From Chitinophagales bacterium (GTDB lineage Bacteria > Bacteroidota > Bacteroidia > Chitinophagales > Saprospiraceae), in the NCBI GenBank assembly GCA_013299105.1, contig JAAFJY010000015.1, forward strand, positions 1-64,000: DNA of 64,000 nt. The letters run 5' to 3'. Positions 1-8,700 of this stretch are shown here, in pieces (within the stretch, counting starts at the first letter, position 1; each line of letters starts with the position of its first letter). The notes beneath the pieces were generated by a model. It saw only the letters and a list, made by a program, of their open reading frames with translations. It searched no databases and had not been told where the DNA came from. Position numbers and translations under genes: made by a program.

Positions 1-198
1 GAATGCGCCGGTACAGGTACCATCTGAGACCAGGTTTCTGGTCAACTTGAACTGGCACTTCTCGTTCAGAGAAATAGTAACTTTGTAACAACCGCATTGT
101 GCAGTCGCTTCAGCGTTACTTGCCAGCAAGAAGCCCAATACAAGCATAAACATGCCCGCTGTCTTGGTCATCCAACTAGTAAAGGTCGTTCTTTTCAT
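1..198 (-). CDS. N-terminal part of a secreted protein (cut by window edge)
   Basis: An open frame reads leftwards from an ATG at 196-198 to the window edge, giving 66 residues with no stop. The first 35 or so residues form a good signal peptide: basic start (MKRTTF), hydrophobic core (MFMLVLGFLLA) and a likely cleavage near NAEATAQ. The mature part begins with a cysteine-containing stretch (CGCYKV). The product is therefore exported, but the fold and function lie outside the window. A large extracellular or T9SS-exported protein is possible; this is only a guess. A TAnnTTTG box at 355-362 on the same strand could drive it, leaving a leader of about 150 nt. Confidence 0.6.
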   Translation of the reverse strand, partial: MKRTTFTSWMTKTAGMFMLVLGFLLASNAEATAQCGCYKVTISLNEKCQFKLTRNLVSDGTCTGAF

Positions 199-354
199 AA
201 GATCAAGAGATTAAACAAAATGATTTGGTATAGCAACTTTGCCAAATGCAAAGGAATGCACAAAAGAATTTTCCACGAGAATTAGCTAGACTACACGATC
301 CGGGTAAAAAATTTTCTCCATTGGGGCGCAGAGAAATTATAAAGATTAGTAGCG

Positions 355-362
355 CAAACATA
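355..362 (-). promoter_or_regulatory. Bacteroidota -7 promoter box (TATGTTTG on minus strand)
   Basis: The minus strand reads TATGTTTG, a full match to TAnnTTTG, in the AT-rich gap between murB and the secreted protein that starts at 198. No convincing -33 TTG is seen. Confidence 0.4.
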
Positions 363-455
363 CTTATTTTTTTTCTTTAGGTGGTGCGCATTAGTCGATT
401 TTTTTTCGCACGAGTTAATTTATTGCAAAAAAAAGACATGAAATCAATAGAAAAT

Positions 456-1478
456 TTAAACAATATTCACTTCGGGATCAAGTTGAATACCAAATTTATG
501 GTAGACACTACTTATGATCCGTGATGCAAGTCCCCAAATTTCGTCCCCACCAGCTTGGCCATAATTGACCAAAACCAGGGCTTGTTTTTCAAAGCACCCA
601 GCGTCCCCATGTCGAATACCTTTCCAACCACAGGCCTCAATGAGCCAGCCTGCGGCTAATTTACGAGTCCCATCAGGATTAGAATAGGCAACCAAGTTGG
701 GAAAAGTCTCTTTCAATGTATTATATTGGGATAAAGAAACACTAGGGTTTTTAAAAAAACTCCCAGCGTTTCCAAGTTCCGCGGGGTCGGGCAATTTGCT
801 TTTACGAATATCGATCACTGCATGAGCTACATCCAAGGGAGTAGTGGAGGATACCTGTTTTTCAACCAAACGCTGCTCAATTGCACCATAAGTTGTATTG
901 AGCAAGGGTACTTTTGACAAACGCAGGTGTACAGCTACGATGAAATACTCCCCTTTGGCGGCTCCTTTGAAAACACTACTGCGGTACCCAAATTGACAAT
1001 CTTTGGCTGAGAACCATTTGCTCAACCCGGTGCGAAGCTCAATGGCTTCTACCCCATGACAGAAATCTCTTAACTCACAACCATAAGCCCCAATGTTCTG
1101 AATTGGCGCTGCTCCAACCGTACCAGGGATCAAGGCGAGGTTTTCAAGCCCAAAATATCCTTGCTCAAGGGACCACATGACGAGTTCGTGCCAATTTTCG
1201 CCACTTTTGACCTTTATTATTACAGCATTGTCATTTTCCTCAATAACTTCTCGCCCTTTGAGCCTATTGAGCCAAACGCTATTTTTAGGAGCCTGGCGAA
1301 ACAAGATATTGCTGCCTCCGCCCAAAATAAGCCCGCCTTGCCATTCCAGGTCAGTGATAGCCTGATGTAAATCATTCTCGTCCTGTAAATATAATAAGGT
1401 AGGGGCAACGATGTCGATGCCAAAAGTATTAAAATGTTTCAGTGAAATATTGCGCTCAACTTTTAACATTTGCCTCAT
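456..1478 (-). CDS. murB: UDP-N-acetylmuramate dehydrogenase MurB
   Basis: Reduces UDP-GlcNAc-enolpyruvate to UDP-N-acetylmuramate with NADPH and FAD, in cytoplasmic peptidoglycan precursor synthesis. At 340 aa it has the length of the E. coli-type enzyme. Visible motifs are the FAD-binding LGGGSNILF (about residue 52), IPGTVGAAPIQNIGAYG, the catalytic-region arginine in GYRSSVFK, the proton-donor serine in GNAGSFFKNP, and the C-terminal LDPEV carrying the family's conserved Glu. The start ATG overlaps the stop of the upstream ABC exporter (ATGA, 1475-1478), implying translational coupling. A second Met lies four codons in (MLKVERN) and could be used instead. Confidence 0.95.
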   Translation of the reverse strand: MRQMLKVERNISLKHFNTFGIDIVAPTLLYLQDENDLHQAITDLEWQGGLILGGGSNILFRQAPKNSVWLNRLKGREVIEENDNAVIIKVKSGENWHELVMWSLEQGYFGLENLALIPGTVGAAPIQNIGAYGCELRDFCHGVEAIELRTGLSKWFSAKDCQFGYRSSVFKGAAKGEYFIVAVHLRLSKVPLLNTTYGAIEQRLVEKQVSSTTPLDVAHAVIDIRKSKLPDPAELGNAGSFFKNPSVSLSQYNTLKETFPNLVAYSNPDGTRKLAAGWLIEACGWKGIRHGDAGCFEKQALVLVNYGQAGGDEIWGLASRIISSVYHKFGIQLDPEVNIV

Positions 1479-3283
1479 GGTGCCACTTCGAATTGCAATT
1501 TGGCCAATGAATTATAAATTCCGTCTTCAATCGAAGAAAGGTTTTCGTGAGTGCCTTGTTCAATGATTTGGCCATTGTCCAAAACGTAAATCTGGTCCAC
1601 ATCACGAATCGTGGCCAAACGGTGGGCAATGATAATGGAGGTACGCCCCTCCATCAGTTTATTGAGGGCTTCTTGTACTTGTTTCTCTGATTCCGCATCC
1701 AGCGAAGAAGTCGCTTCGTCCAGTAAGAGAATGGCAGGATCTTTCAAAATGGCCCGGGCAATGGCAATTCTTTGCCTTTGTCCACCCGACAATTTTACAC
1801 CTCGTTCGCCTACAATCGTCTCTAACCCATCTGGGAAAGATTGGATAAAATCCCAGGCATTGGCTTTGCGGGCAGCATCGATGATGTCGTCTTCAGCGGC
1901 ACCTGGGCGGCCATAAAGGATGTTCTCGCGGATGGTTCCGCCAAAAAGCATGACTTCCTGCGGCACCAAGCCAATGTTTTGTCGAAAATGGTTCAAATCA
2001 TAATCGTAGATACTTTTACCATCCACCAGGATCTGCCCTTCATCCAGGCGATAAAACTGCAAAAGCAACTGCATGATGGTGGACTTGCCAGCTCCACTGG
2101 AGCCAACCAAAGCGATTTTTTTACCTGCAGGAATTGTAAAACTGATTCCTTTCAAAACGGGTACGTCTTTGCGGGAAGGGTAGGAGAAGTGAACACCCTG
2201 GTATACAATGTCTCCTTGAAAGCGCTGAACGCTGCTCTTGGTTTGATGATCCAGTTCAATTTCAGAAGGTTCATCCAGAATATCCAAAATGCGCTCGGTA
2301 GCACCAACCGCTGATACAATTTCAGTGTAAAAACTCCCCAAACTGGCAATAGCCGCCCCAATGATGCCCGTAAAAACCACAAAGTCTAATAAATCGCCGC
2401 GCAACATTTCGCCTTTTTGGACCATCAAAGCCGCTTGCCAAATGATGAAAAACAAGGCACCAAACATTACAAAAATGATGAAAGCAGCGAACAAGCCACG
2501 CATACTAGCGGCTTTGAGCGACAGTTTGACCACGTCCTTCAAGGTCGCATTGTAACGGCCTACTTCAAAAGCTTCATTGGTATATGCTTTTACAGTTTGA
2601 ATACTTTGCATGGTTTCTTCCACCACTACGTTGGTTGCAGCCAGTTGGTCTTGCCTGGATCGCATCAACTTGCGGATGTAGCGGCCAAAAAACATCGCCC
2701 CAATGACCACAATCGGGAAGGTACCCAGCATAATCAAGGCCAACTTGGGCATGGTAAACACAATCATGCCAATGCCCCCGATCAGGATGATGATCTGTCT
2801 GATAAATTCGGCCAGTGTAATCGACACTACCCCCTGTACTTGGGTAACATCGCTAGTGATGCGACTGGTCAGTTCCCCCACTCTTTTTTCTTCAAGATAA
2901 GGAATGCTCAAGGTGACGAGCTTTTGGTACAAGTCCCGGCGCAAATTGGCCATGCTTTTCTCACTTACAATGGCAAACAGTTGCACCCTGAAGTAGGAAA
3001 GTGCGCCTTGCAAGCCCAGCATCGCTAAAACAATCAAAAATGCCTGGGTAACGCTTATACCATAAGCCGACTCACCTGAAATGATGTTGAACACCTCGCC
3101 AGGCAACTTCATGATCAATAAAAAAAGCATGCTGCCCAAAGCCAGGCTCAGCATACCCCAAATAAAGGGCCACTTGTAAGGAAGTACATAGCTGAATACT
3201 TTCATTGAGCGACGCAATCGATCGCCACTCAGTTTACTCTTTTCAGTTTCAGCCTCTGAATTGTTGTTTTTTCTCATTGCCAT
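1475..3283 (-). CDS. MsbA-type ABC exporter (fused permease/ATPase)
   Basis: A half-transporter of about 602 aa with an N-terminal six-helix membrane domain (about residues 35-315) and a C-terminal ATPase. It shows Walker A GSSGAGKST, signature LSGGQRQR, Walker B ILLLDEAT and the H-loop region IIAHRLATI, so it should be an active homodimeric exporter. The substrate cannot be read; lipid or lipid-A flipping is the usual role of MsbA-like members. The frame is open to an ATG at 3352, but a full TAnnTTTG box covers 3341-3348, which would leave that ATG outside the transcript; the ATG at 3283 is therefore preferred. It is coupled to murB by a 4-base overlap. Confidence 0.9.
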   Translation of the reverse strand: MAMRKNNNSEAETEKSKLSGDRLRRSMKVFSYVLPYKWPFIWGMLSLALGSMLFLLIMKLPGEVFNIISGESAYGISVTQAFLIVLAMLGLQGALSYFRVQLFAIVSEKSMANLRRDLYQKLVTLSIPYLEEKRVGELTSRITSDVTQVQGVVSITLAEFIRQIIILIGGIGMIVFTMPKLALIMLGTFPIVVIGAMFFGRYIRKLMRSRQDQLAATNVVVEETMQSIQTVKAYTNEAFEVGRYNATLKDVVKLSLKAASMRGLFAAFIIFVMFGALFFIIWQAALMVQKGEMLRGDLLDFVVFTGIIGAAIASLGSFYTEIVSAVGATERILDILDEPSEIELDHQTKSSVQRFQGDIVYQGVHFSYPSRKDVPVLKGISFTIPAGKKIALVGSSGAGKSTIMQLLLQFYRLDEGQILVDGKSIYDYDLNHFRQNIGLVPQEVMLFGGTIRENILYGRPGAAEDDIIDAARKANAWDFIQSFPDGLETIVGERGVKLSGGQRQRIAIARAILKDPAILLLDEATSSLDAESEKQVQEALNKLMEGRTSIIIAHRLATIRDVDQIYVLDNGQIIEQGTHENLSSIEDGIYNSLAKLQFEVAP

Positions 3284-3340
3284 GTGTCGCAGTTTTAACC
3301 AGGGTTGCTTTTGGTTCGCTGGTGCATTTTTTTTGCACCG

Positions 3341-3348
3341 CAAAAGTA
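3341..3348 (-). promoter_or_regulatory. -7 promoter box (TACTTTTG) for ABC exporter-murB
   Basis: A full TAnnTTTG match on the minus strand. The predicted transcription start falls inside a GGTGCA/TGCACC inverted repeat (3321-3338), so the mRNA would begin in or beside a small hairpin. Confidence 0.55.
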
Positions 3349-3520
3349 ACATTATTCTGTAGCGTCGATACGAACCACTGTCATAAGTGCGTTAAAGTCC
3401 TTGTTCAATAGAACAAATACTAAAGCTCGGATCATAAACTAAACTCATTTAAGTCCCAAGAACTTTGTGCGGCGAAGCTTGATTCAAAACTTGCGCCAAT
3501 CACTAAGCAAAATGTTATCA

Positions 3521-4351
3521 ATGAGAAAATGGTTGATTTTCGCCTTCTCCCTGATTGTCTTTTCGGCAAAAAGTCAAAAAATGGACCTGGGAATACATGT
3601 AGGCGCAACACATTACTTTGGCGATTTATCCCCAAAAGAACTGGCTTACTACCCTGAGAACATTGGATCTGCGCTGGGTGTTTTTGTAAGGCATCATTTT
3701 ACTGATCATTTGGCATTAAGATCGAGTTTGACCTACTTGCAAACGAGAGGTGACGAGCGATTCGGCGGTGTTTTACCCGAACGAGGTCTGAATTTCAAAG
3801 CAGACATGCTCGAAGCCATGTTTACCTTGCAAATGGAGCTGTTTCACTTAGGCAGAAAAGTGAGGCTTTCGCCTTATGCTGCACTTGCGGGTGGTGGTTT
3901 TTATTTTTCCAACAGCACCGAGTTCCAAGGACAGCGTTATTTCTTGAGGCCTCTGAACACCGAAGGACAAGGGATCGAAGGCTATCCCAAACCCTACCTG
4001 CCAATAGCCCTGCAATTTGGCATCGGCGGAGGCTTGAATATCCTGCTCAACGAACGTTTCAACATTGGCCTCGAAGGCATGGTACACGGTACCAATACCG
4101 ACTATCTTGATGACGTAGGAGTCATCCAAATCAAAAAGTACGGCGACTTGTTGCAATACCGTGGAGAATTGACTGCTCGCCTCAGCGAACCACGATTTGA
4201 ACCTACACCTGAAAATTTCGACAAAACCTACTCCAGGGGTGGCAAGTACAAAGATTGGTACATCGTAGCCTTGGGCTCGCTATCCTGGCGCTTGCAAAAA
4301 GGCCGAGGTGGAGGCAAAGGCAGCAAGAACTTGGGTTGCCCCAATTTTTGA
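3521..4351 (+). CDS. DUF6089-like outer-membrane protein
   Basis: A 276-aa protein with a clear signal peptide (MRKWLIFAFSLIVFSAKSQ) followed by alternating beta-strand sequence typical of a small barrel: GIHVGATHYFGDLS, LALRSSLTYLQTRG and a central ALQFGIGGGLNILLNERFNIGLEG. The GDLS motif near the N-terminus and the later DYLDDV match the Bacteroidota family I know as DUF6089; its function is unknown. The frame is open further upstream, but the ATG at 3521 places the signal peptide at the N-terminus. A strong terminator follows at 4389-4446. Confidence 0.7.
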   Translation: MRKWLIFAFSLIVFSAKSQKMDLGIHVGATHYFGDLSPKELAYYPENIGSALGVFVRHHFTDHLALRSSLTYLQTRGDERFGGVLPERGLNFKADMLEAMFTLQMELFHLGRKVRLSPYAALAGGGFYFSNSTEFQGQRYFLRPLNTEGQGIEGYPKPYLPIALQFGIGGGLNILLNERFNIGLEGMVHGTNTDYLDDVGVIQIKKYGDLLQYRGELTARLSEPRFEPTPENFDKTYSRGGKYKDWYIVALGSLSWRLQKGRGGGKGSKNLGCPNF

Positions 4352-4388
4352 AAAAAACACAGTCGATTCCTATTTTAGCTTTTGTTAA

Positions 4389-4446
4389 AAAAGGCCAGCA
4401 TTTGGATTGTTTTTTATGAAAAGACTCCAAATGCTGGCCTTTTTTG
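4389..4446 (+). terminator. Rho-independent terminator
   Basis: A 16-bp perfect stem (4391-4406 with 4426-4441, core AAGGCCAGCATTTGGA) runs into a T tract. It lies 40 nt after the DUF6089-like gene. Confidence 0.9.
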
Positions 4447-4527
4447 GTTTTGTATCAATGTTATGGTTTAAATTGACCATGGTTATCGAACAACTCATAA
4501 ACAATTACTAAACCAAAACCCTAGGAA

Positions 4528-5403
4528 ATGAAAACCCTAAATGCCTGTGTGCTTTTTGCCGCACAACTTGTCGTTTTTGCTTGCCAGCCTACCACTAGGC
4601 ATCCTGAACAAGAACCAGCACCTTTAAGCGCCAGCACGCAAACTCCAAATTCAACACCTGTTGATGAGCCAGTCATCCAAAACACTTGGAAATACTGCAC
4701 CCATGGATCCAGAATAAGGATGCGGGCTGCTCCAGGTTTGGATGCCAAAATCCTGACTACCATCCCACTGGCTGGAGAGAAACTGACCTGGACGGGTAAG
4801 CAGGTCAATGCTCCAAACAAGATTATGTACAATGGGGACGAGCGGGAAGGATCATGGATGGAGTTTAAATACCAGCAATACACCGGCTGGATATTTGATG
4901 CGGGCATCACCATGTACCAAGCCCAAGGTAAACACATTAATAACCCCCTTTACTTTTGCGGACTAGGATCAGTGCGGGGGGTGAACCGAGCTGACTTAGA
5001 GCGGATTTTTGGCAAACCCGTCACCGTTGACAGCAGTGGGCCATCTGAAGAGGCTGATCGCTGGGAGTTGTACTTGAGGTTCAAGCACACTGGTCTCTTC
5101 ATTGGATTGGGTTATGCAGATGAGGGGCACAAATCTTCAAAAGGCATTGAATGGTTTGAAAGTTCAAGCATCAACTTGTCCGAATTACCACAAGTATTTA
5201 TTCGACACCCAGAAATCACCCTGCGGGCTGGCACTACCTATGCCGAAGTAGAGAAGGTGTTTGGGGTTTCAGCGGGCAATGCCGACCGCAGAAGATACGA
5301 CTTGATAATGTCCAATGGGGATTGTGGCGATCACTATTTTCTGGAATTTAAAAAAAACAAGTTGGTTGCAGTTTCATATGAACGGGATTGTTGCACCTTG
5401 TAG
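4528..5403 (+). CDS. Putative lipoprotein with SH3-like domain
   Basis: A 291-aa protein. The N-terminus MKTLNACVLFAAQLVVFAC ends in a plausible lipobox, with Cys19 as the lipidation site. A Ser/Thr/Pro-rich linker follows to about residue 50. Residues 55-135 look like a bacterial SH3 module (RMRAAPGLDAKILTTIPLAGEKLTWTG, then GSWMEFKYQQYTGWIF). The C-terminal half is unrecognised and ends in a Cys-containing stretch. A cell-wall-associated lipoprotein is a reasonable inference. The stop codon lies inside the first copy of a perfect 15-bp tandem repeat (5396-5470), so the C-terminus may have been reshaped by repeat slippage. Confidence 0.65.
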   Translation: MKTLNACVLFAAQLVVFACQPTTRHPEQEPAPLSASTQTPNSTPVDEPVIQNTWKYCTHGSRIRMRAAPGLDAKILTTIPLAGEKLTWTGKQVNAPNKIMYNGDEREGSWMEFKYQQYTGWIFDAGITMYQAQGKHINNPLYFCGLGSVRGVNRADLERIFGKPVTVDSSGPSEEADRWELYLRFKHTGLFIGLGYADEGHKSSKGIEWFESSSINLSELPQVFIRHPEITLRAGTTYAEVEKVFGVSAGNADRRRYDLIMSNGDCGDHYFLEFKKNKLVAVSYERDCCTL

Positions 5404-5470
5404 CGCTCAACCTTGTAGCGCTCAACCTTGTAGCGCTCAACCTTGTAGCGCTCAACCTTGTAGCGCTCAA
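5396..5470 (+). repeat. Five perfect tandem copies of a 15-bp unit
   Basis: The unit CCTTGTAGCGCTCAA is repeated five times without mismatch, starting over the stop codon of the lipoprotein gene; degenerate pieces follow to 5501. In the gene's frame each copy contains TAG. In another frame the unit would read as the pentapeptide CSAQP. Confidence 0.95.
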
Positions 5471-5521
5471 CCTTATCGTGTTAACAACCTTGTAGCCTCA
5501 ACAACAGCTATCAAAAATAAA

Positions 5522-5567
5522 AATCTAAAGCTGCCACCATAAAAATCTCTAACGGCAGCTTTAGATT
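5522..5567. terminator. Hairpin, probable terminator
   Basis: A 14-bp perfect inverted repeat (AATCTAAAGCTGCC, 5522-5535 with 5554-5567). No T tract follows on the plus strand; the minus strand is T-rich after it. It ends the transcript of the lipoprotein gene, or is a structural element. Confidence 0.5.
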
Positions 5568-5582
5568 CAGGAAACATTTAAT

Positions 5583-5590
5583 TAACTTTG
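5583..5590 (+). promoter_or_regulatory. -7 promoter box (TAACTTTG)
   Basis: A full TAnnTTTG match 60 bp upstream of the gene at 5652, directly after a hairpin. Confidence 0.5.
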
Positions 5591-5651
5591 TAGTTACATT
5601 GGGCTTTTTTGATACGTATCCGTAGAATAGGCCTGTCACGAATAATTTTTT

Positions 5652-6104
5652 ATGGATTTTGGCAAAAATGTATTAATCTTATCTCAAAGCACCGTTTCAA
5701 AGGGGCAAATGGCAGAAGCATATTTTCGATGTTATGCAAACAGCGGAAATTTCACCAGTGTGAGCCTTGGTAACGACGTATTGCATCCTGTTTCTATTCA
5801 GGTAATGGCTGAAGATAACATTGACCTAACTCAATACCAACCAAAATCTATCGAAGAAGTTAAAGGCCAAAAATTTGACTACCTGATTACATTTGGTGCT
5901 GAAAATCAGTCATTTGAACAAAATATTAAAGCTACACAGCAACTCACTTTTGCTACTCCTGATCTTCAAAACCTCAACCTAGAAGAACCAGAATTGATCC
6001 AGTTTTTGCGAGAAACCAGAGATTTACTAAAAAAAGACATACTAAAATTTATTGGGAAGCATTTGTTGGAGGGAGAAAGTTCCAATCATTTGTTGATGGA
6101 CTGA
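5652..6104 (+). CDS. LMW-PTPase/arsenate-reductase fold protein lacking catalytic residues
   Basis: A 150-aa protein. Its layout follows thioredoxin-type arsenate reductases: an N-terminal strand VLILS, then QMAEAYFR where ArsC has the SQMAEG helix, HPVSIQVMAEDNIDL matching the family's N-P-x-AI-x-x-M-x-x-x-x-IDI helix, and DYLITFGAEN matching D-L-V-V-T-L-C-x-x-A. The P-loop CX5R, which should span residues 11-17, reads SQSTVSK, so catalytic Cys is Ser11 and the phosphate-binding Arg is Lys17. The later redox cysteines are absent too (LITFG). It should not catalyse the family reaction; a binding or regulatory role is an inference. The gene is AT-rich compared with its neighbours. Confidence 0.65.
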   Translation: MDFGKNVLILSQSTVSKGQMAEAYFRCYANSGNFTSVSLGNDVLHPVSIQVMAEDNIDLTQYQPKSIEEVKGQKFDYLITFGAENQSFEQNIKATQQLTFATPDLQNLNLEEPELIQFLRETRDLLKKDILKFIGKHLLEGESSNHLLMD

Positions 6105-6143
6105 TTTGTTTAAGCATGTTTTGATATTGGATGCTTAGTATTT

Positions 6144-6415
6144 GAGCTAAAATAAGATGGACATCTTTGTTTCTGAGGTTTAGCAAAAAAAACACAAATC
6201 CTTTCATCTAGTGGTCCAGGAACTAAATAAGCGCCTATTTAAAGTGCGTTAATGTATGATTACAGCTCGCCAAAGCGTCAGGAGACGCGGATCAGGGCAG
6301 TCCCCGTCAGGAGACGTGGGACTAGCTATAATGGTTTATTATTTCGTTCTCCACGCACTAGTTGCTTATCTTTTTCACTAACCCCAAACCTGTCCACCTT
6401 ATTTTTTACGCTCCC
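6144..6415. repeat. Long imperfect palindrome P1, upstream of ppk
   Basis: A 270-bp element whose ends are inverted copies: GCTAAAATAAGATGGACA at 6146 against TGTCCACCTTATTTTTTACG at 6391. Pairing continues inward (GGTTTAGCAAAAAA against TTTTTCACTAACCCC). The centre holds two GTCAGGAGAC motifs (6278 and 6306). The outer parts are clearly related to element P2 (8521-8648) on the other side of ppk. Apart from this element the gap 6105-6490 shows nothing coding. Confidence 0.75.
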
Positions 6416-6490
6416 TTAATCACAAATTAATCAAGACTTAATGCGACATGTGCTGTAAAACACCGTTCTTGCCGCGCAAATCTCTTGTGC

Positions 6491-8515
6491 ATGTATCATC
6501 ATCGCGATTTAAGTTGGCTGGCTTTCAACCAGCGGGTGTTGCAAGAGGCTGCTGACGAGCAGGTTCCAGTTTTGGAGCGCTTAAAATTCTTAGCTATTTT
6601 CAGCGCCAACCTGGATGAGTTTTTCAGGGTTCGTGTTTCTGGCTTACGGCAATTCAGAAACCTGGCTAAAGCCGAACGCAAAGCCTGGTTGGATTTTAAG
6701 CCTAAAAAGGAACTGCGCTTGATTCATGAAAAAATCTTGCGGCAACAAATAGAATTTGGTGCCCTTTACCGCGAGAAAATCACCCCTGGACTTCGTGAAC
6801 ACCATATCTTTTTACTGGATGATTACAGGCAGTTCTCAGCCAATCAAAAAATATTCTCGCGCAACTACTTTGAAGTACACCTTCGTGATGAACTTAAAAT
6901 TACAGCTGTTTTTGAGGGGGGATCCATTCCTTTTCTTGAAAACAGACGTTTGTATTTTGTCCTAAAATTCGGAAATGATAGTTTGAAGTTGTTGGAAATT
7001 CCAGGTGGGCGCGACCAACGCTTTGTCCGATTTCCCAACGAACAAGGGCAGGAGCAAGTAATTGCATTGCTAGATGAGGTCATTCGAGATAATTTGCAGG
7101 AGCTTTTTCCAGAACAAATCTGCGAATCTTATCAAATCAAGCTGTCCAGAGATGCCGAGTTGTATTTTGATGAAACCCTGGCTGAAGATGTAGTGCAAAG
7201 AATTCGCCACAGTTTAACCCTGCGCGACAAGGGCGCTCCAACGCGATTTTTGTATGATTCAAAAATGGATTCGACACTGCTCAATCGTTTAAAAGCGATT
7301 TTTAAACTCAAAAAGAACGACCTATCAGCAGGAGGTCGATTTCATAACTTCGATGATTTTTTTGTCTTTCCAGTAGCAACAGAACTTGCCAAGGACTTGA
7401 TTTATCCTGTTCAAAAGATTTGTAAACATTCGCTTTTGGTGGCCGGTGAGCCCTGTATTTTGAAGCTTCAAGACCACGAATTGCTCCTGCATTTCCCCTT
7501 CCATGATTATTCCTGTGTAAATGATCTTCTTTTTGAAGCAGCCCGATCATCAGCCGTTCAATGCATCTGCATCACTTTGTACCGGGTAGCAAATCCTTCA
7601 AAAATTGGAGAAGCCCTTCTGCTGGCGCTTGACAAAGGTAAAACCATCAAAGTCTTTGTTGAAGCCAAAGCTCGTTTTGACGAAAGCAGCAACTTGAATT
7701 TAGGCGAAAAATTGGAAGAAAAAGGGGCCCAGGTTTTTTACTCTCGCCCCAATCTGAAAGTACACGCCAAAGTCTTTCTATTGCAAATGAAAGCAGAATC
7801 AGGGCTCAAGGATATTGCTTACCTCGGCACCGGGAATTTTAATGAAAAAACCGCCCGCCAGTATACTGATCATGCATTGATCAGCACTGACTCAACTTTA
7901 TCAGAAGAAATAAGCCGGGTTTTCGATTATTTGACCAATGAAAATACCGAGCCAATATTTGAACATTTGCTAGTTTCTCCCTTCAATAGCCGCCTGCGAT
8001 TTCAGTCCTTGTTGAACCAAGAGATTGCACATGCTAGATCAGGTATCGGCGGCACCTTCTTTGCTAAAATGAACAGCCTTGAGGACAAGGGCATGATTGA
8101 TCACTTGTACCTGGCTAGCCAGGCTGGGGTGAAAATCCGTTTATTGGTAAGGGGCATTTGTTGTCTGGTGCCAGGTGTCGCTAGCTTAAGTGAAAACATT
8201 GAAGTACACAGCATCATCGACCGTTACTTGGAGCATGGCAGGGTTTATTGTGTCGGTAATGGGGGAAATGAAGAAATTTACCTGGGCTCTGCCGATTGGA
8301 TGAGTAGAAACCTGGACCGAAGGATTGAGGTGATTTTTCCGCTCAAGAATCCCGCTTTTAGACGAGAAATGAAGCACTTGCTGGACTTGCAATGGCACGA
8401 CAGCCACAAAACAAGGTTGATTGACGCCCATTTGAGTAACCAAAGGCCTCCGACTGATCGCCTGTCTATTCCATCACAAACTGCAATCCAGGAGTTTTTG
8501 TGTGCAAATTGCTGA
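6491..8515 (+). CDS. ppk: Polyphosphate kinase PPK1
   Basis: Reversibly polymerises the gamma phosphate of ATP into polyphosphate. The 674-aa length fits PPK1. The N-terminus HHRDLSWLAFNQRVLQEA is the family signature. The autophosphorylated histidine is His425 in NLKVHAKVFLL; GTGNFNEKTARQYTDHALIS follows, and the second phospholipase-D-like half holds EIYLGSADWMSRNLDRR near residue 600. A TTG lies two codons upstream of the chosen ATG at 6491. Palindromic repeats flank the gene and btaAB follows; polyphosphate metabolism next to a phosphorus-free lipid pathway suggests a phosphate-economy locus (inference). Confidence 0.95.
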   Translation: MYHHRDLSWLAFNQRVLQEAADEQVPVLERLKFLAIFSANLDEFFRVRVSGLRQFRNLAKAERKAWLDFKPKKELRLIHEKILRQQIEFGALYREKITPGLREHHIFLLDDYRQFSANQKIFSRNYFEVHLRDELKITAVFEGGSIPFLENRRLYFVLKFGNDSLKLLEIPGGRDQRFVRFPNEQGQEQVIALLDEVIRDNLQELFPEQICESYQIKLSRDAELYFDETLAEDVVQRIRHSLTLRDKGAPTRFLYDSKMDSTLLNRLKAIFKLKKNDLSAGGRFHNFDDFFVFPVATELAKDLIYPVQKICKHSLLVAGEPCILKLQDHELLLHFPFHDYSCVNDLLFEAARSSAVQCICITLYRVANPSKIGEALLLALDKGKTIKVFVEAKARFDESSNLNLGEKLEEKGAQVFYSRPNLKVHAKVFLLQMKAESGLKDIAYLGTGNFNEKTARQYTDHALISTDSTLSEEISRVFDYLTNENTEPIFEHLLVSPFNSRLRFQSLLNQEIAHARSGIGGTFFAKMNSLEDKGMIDHLYLASQAGVKIRLLVRGICCLVPGVASLSENIEVHSIIDRYLEHGRVYCVGNGGNEEIYLGSADWMSRNLDRRIEVIFPLKNPAFRREMKHLLDLQWHDSHKTRLIDAHLSNQRPPTDRLSIPSQTAIQEFLCANC

Positions 8516-8520
8516 GTCTT

Positions 8521-8648
8521 TGAGCTAAAATAAAGTAAACAAATCGGCTTATGGGGTTTAGCAAAAAAGAACACAAGTTACTTTCAGTCACTTGTTTATC
8601 TTTCTTCACTAAATCGAATTTTGTTTACCTTATCTTTTTACGCTCCCT
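8521..8648. repeat. Long imperfect palindrome P2, downstream of ppk
   Basis: A 128-bp element starting 5 nt after the ppk stop. TGAGCTAAAATAAAGTAAAC on the left pairs with TTGTTTACCTTATC on the right, and GGTTTAGCAAAAAA pairs with CTTTCTTCACTAAA. Both halves resemble P1 (6144-6415), which carries an extra 140-bp palindromic centre. It may help end or stabilise the ppk message. Confidence 0.75.
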
Positions 8649-8700
8649 CAGCGGTACATTTGTTTGCAAGAATCATTCACACCTTGAAAAAATTCTAATA

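Noticed and set aside
5396-5501. Tandem repeat as a CRISPR array
   Set aside because: Units are 15 bp, directly adjacent and without spacers.
5315-5542. Open frame encoding CSAQP repeats
   Set aside because: It overlaps the lipoprotein gene out of frame and owes its length to the tandem repeat; kept only as a curiosity under findings.
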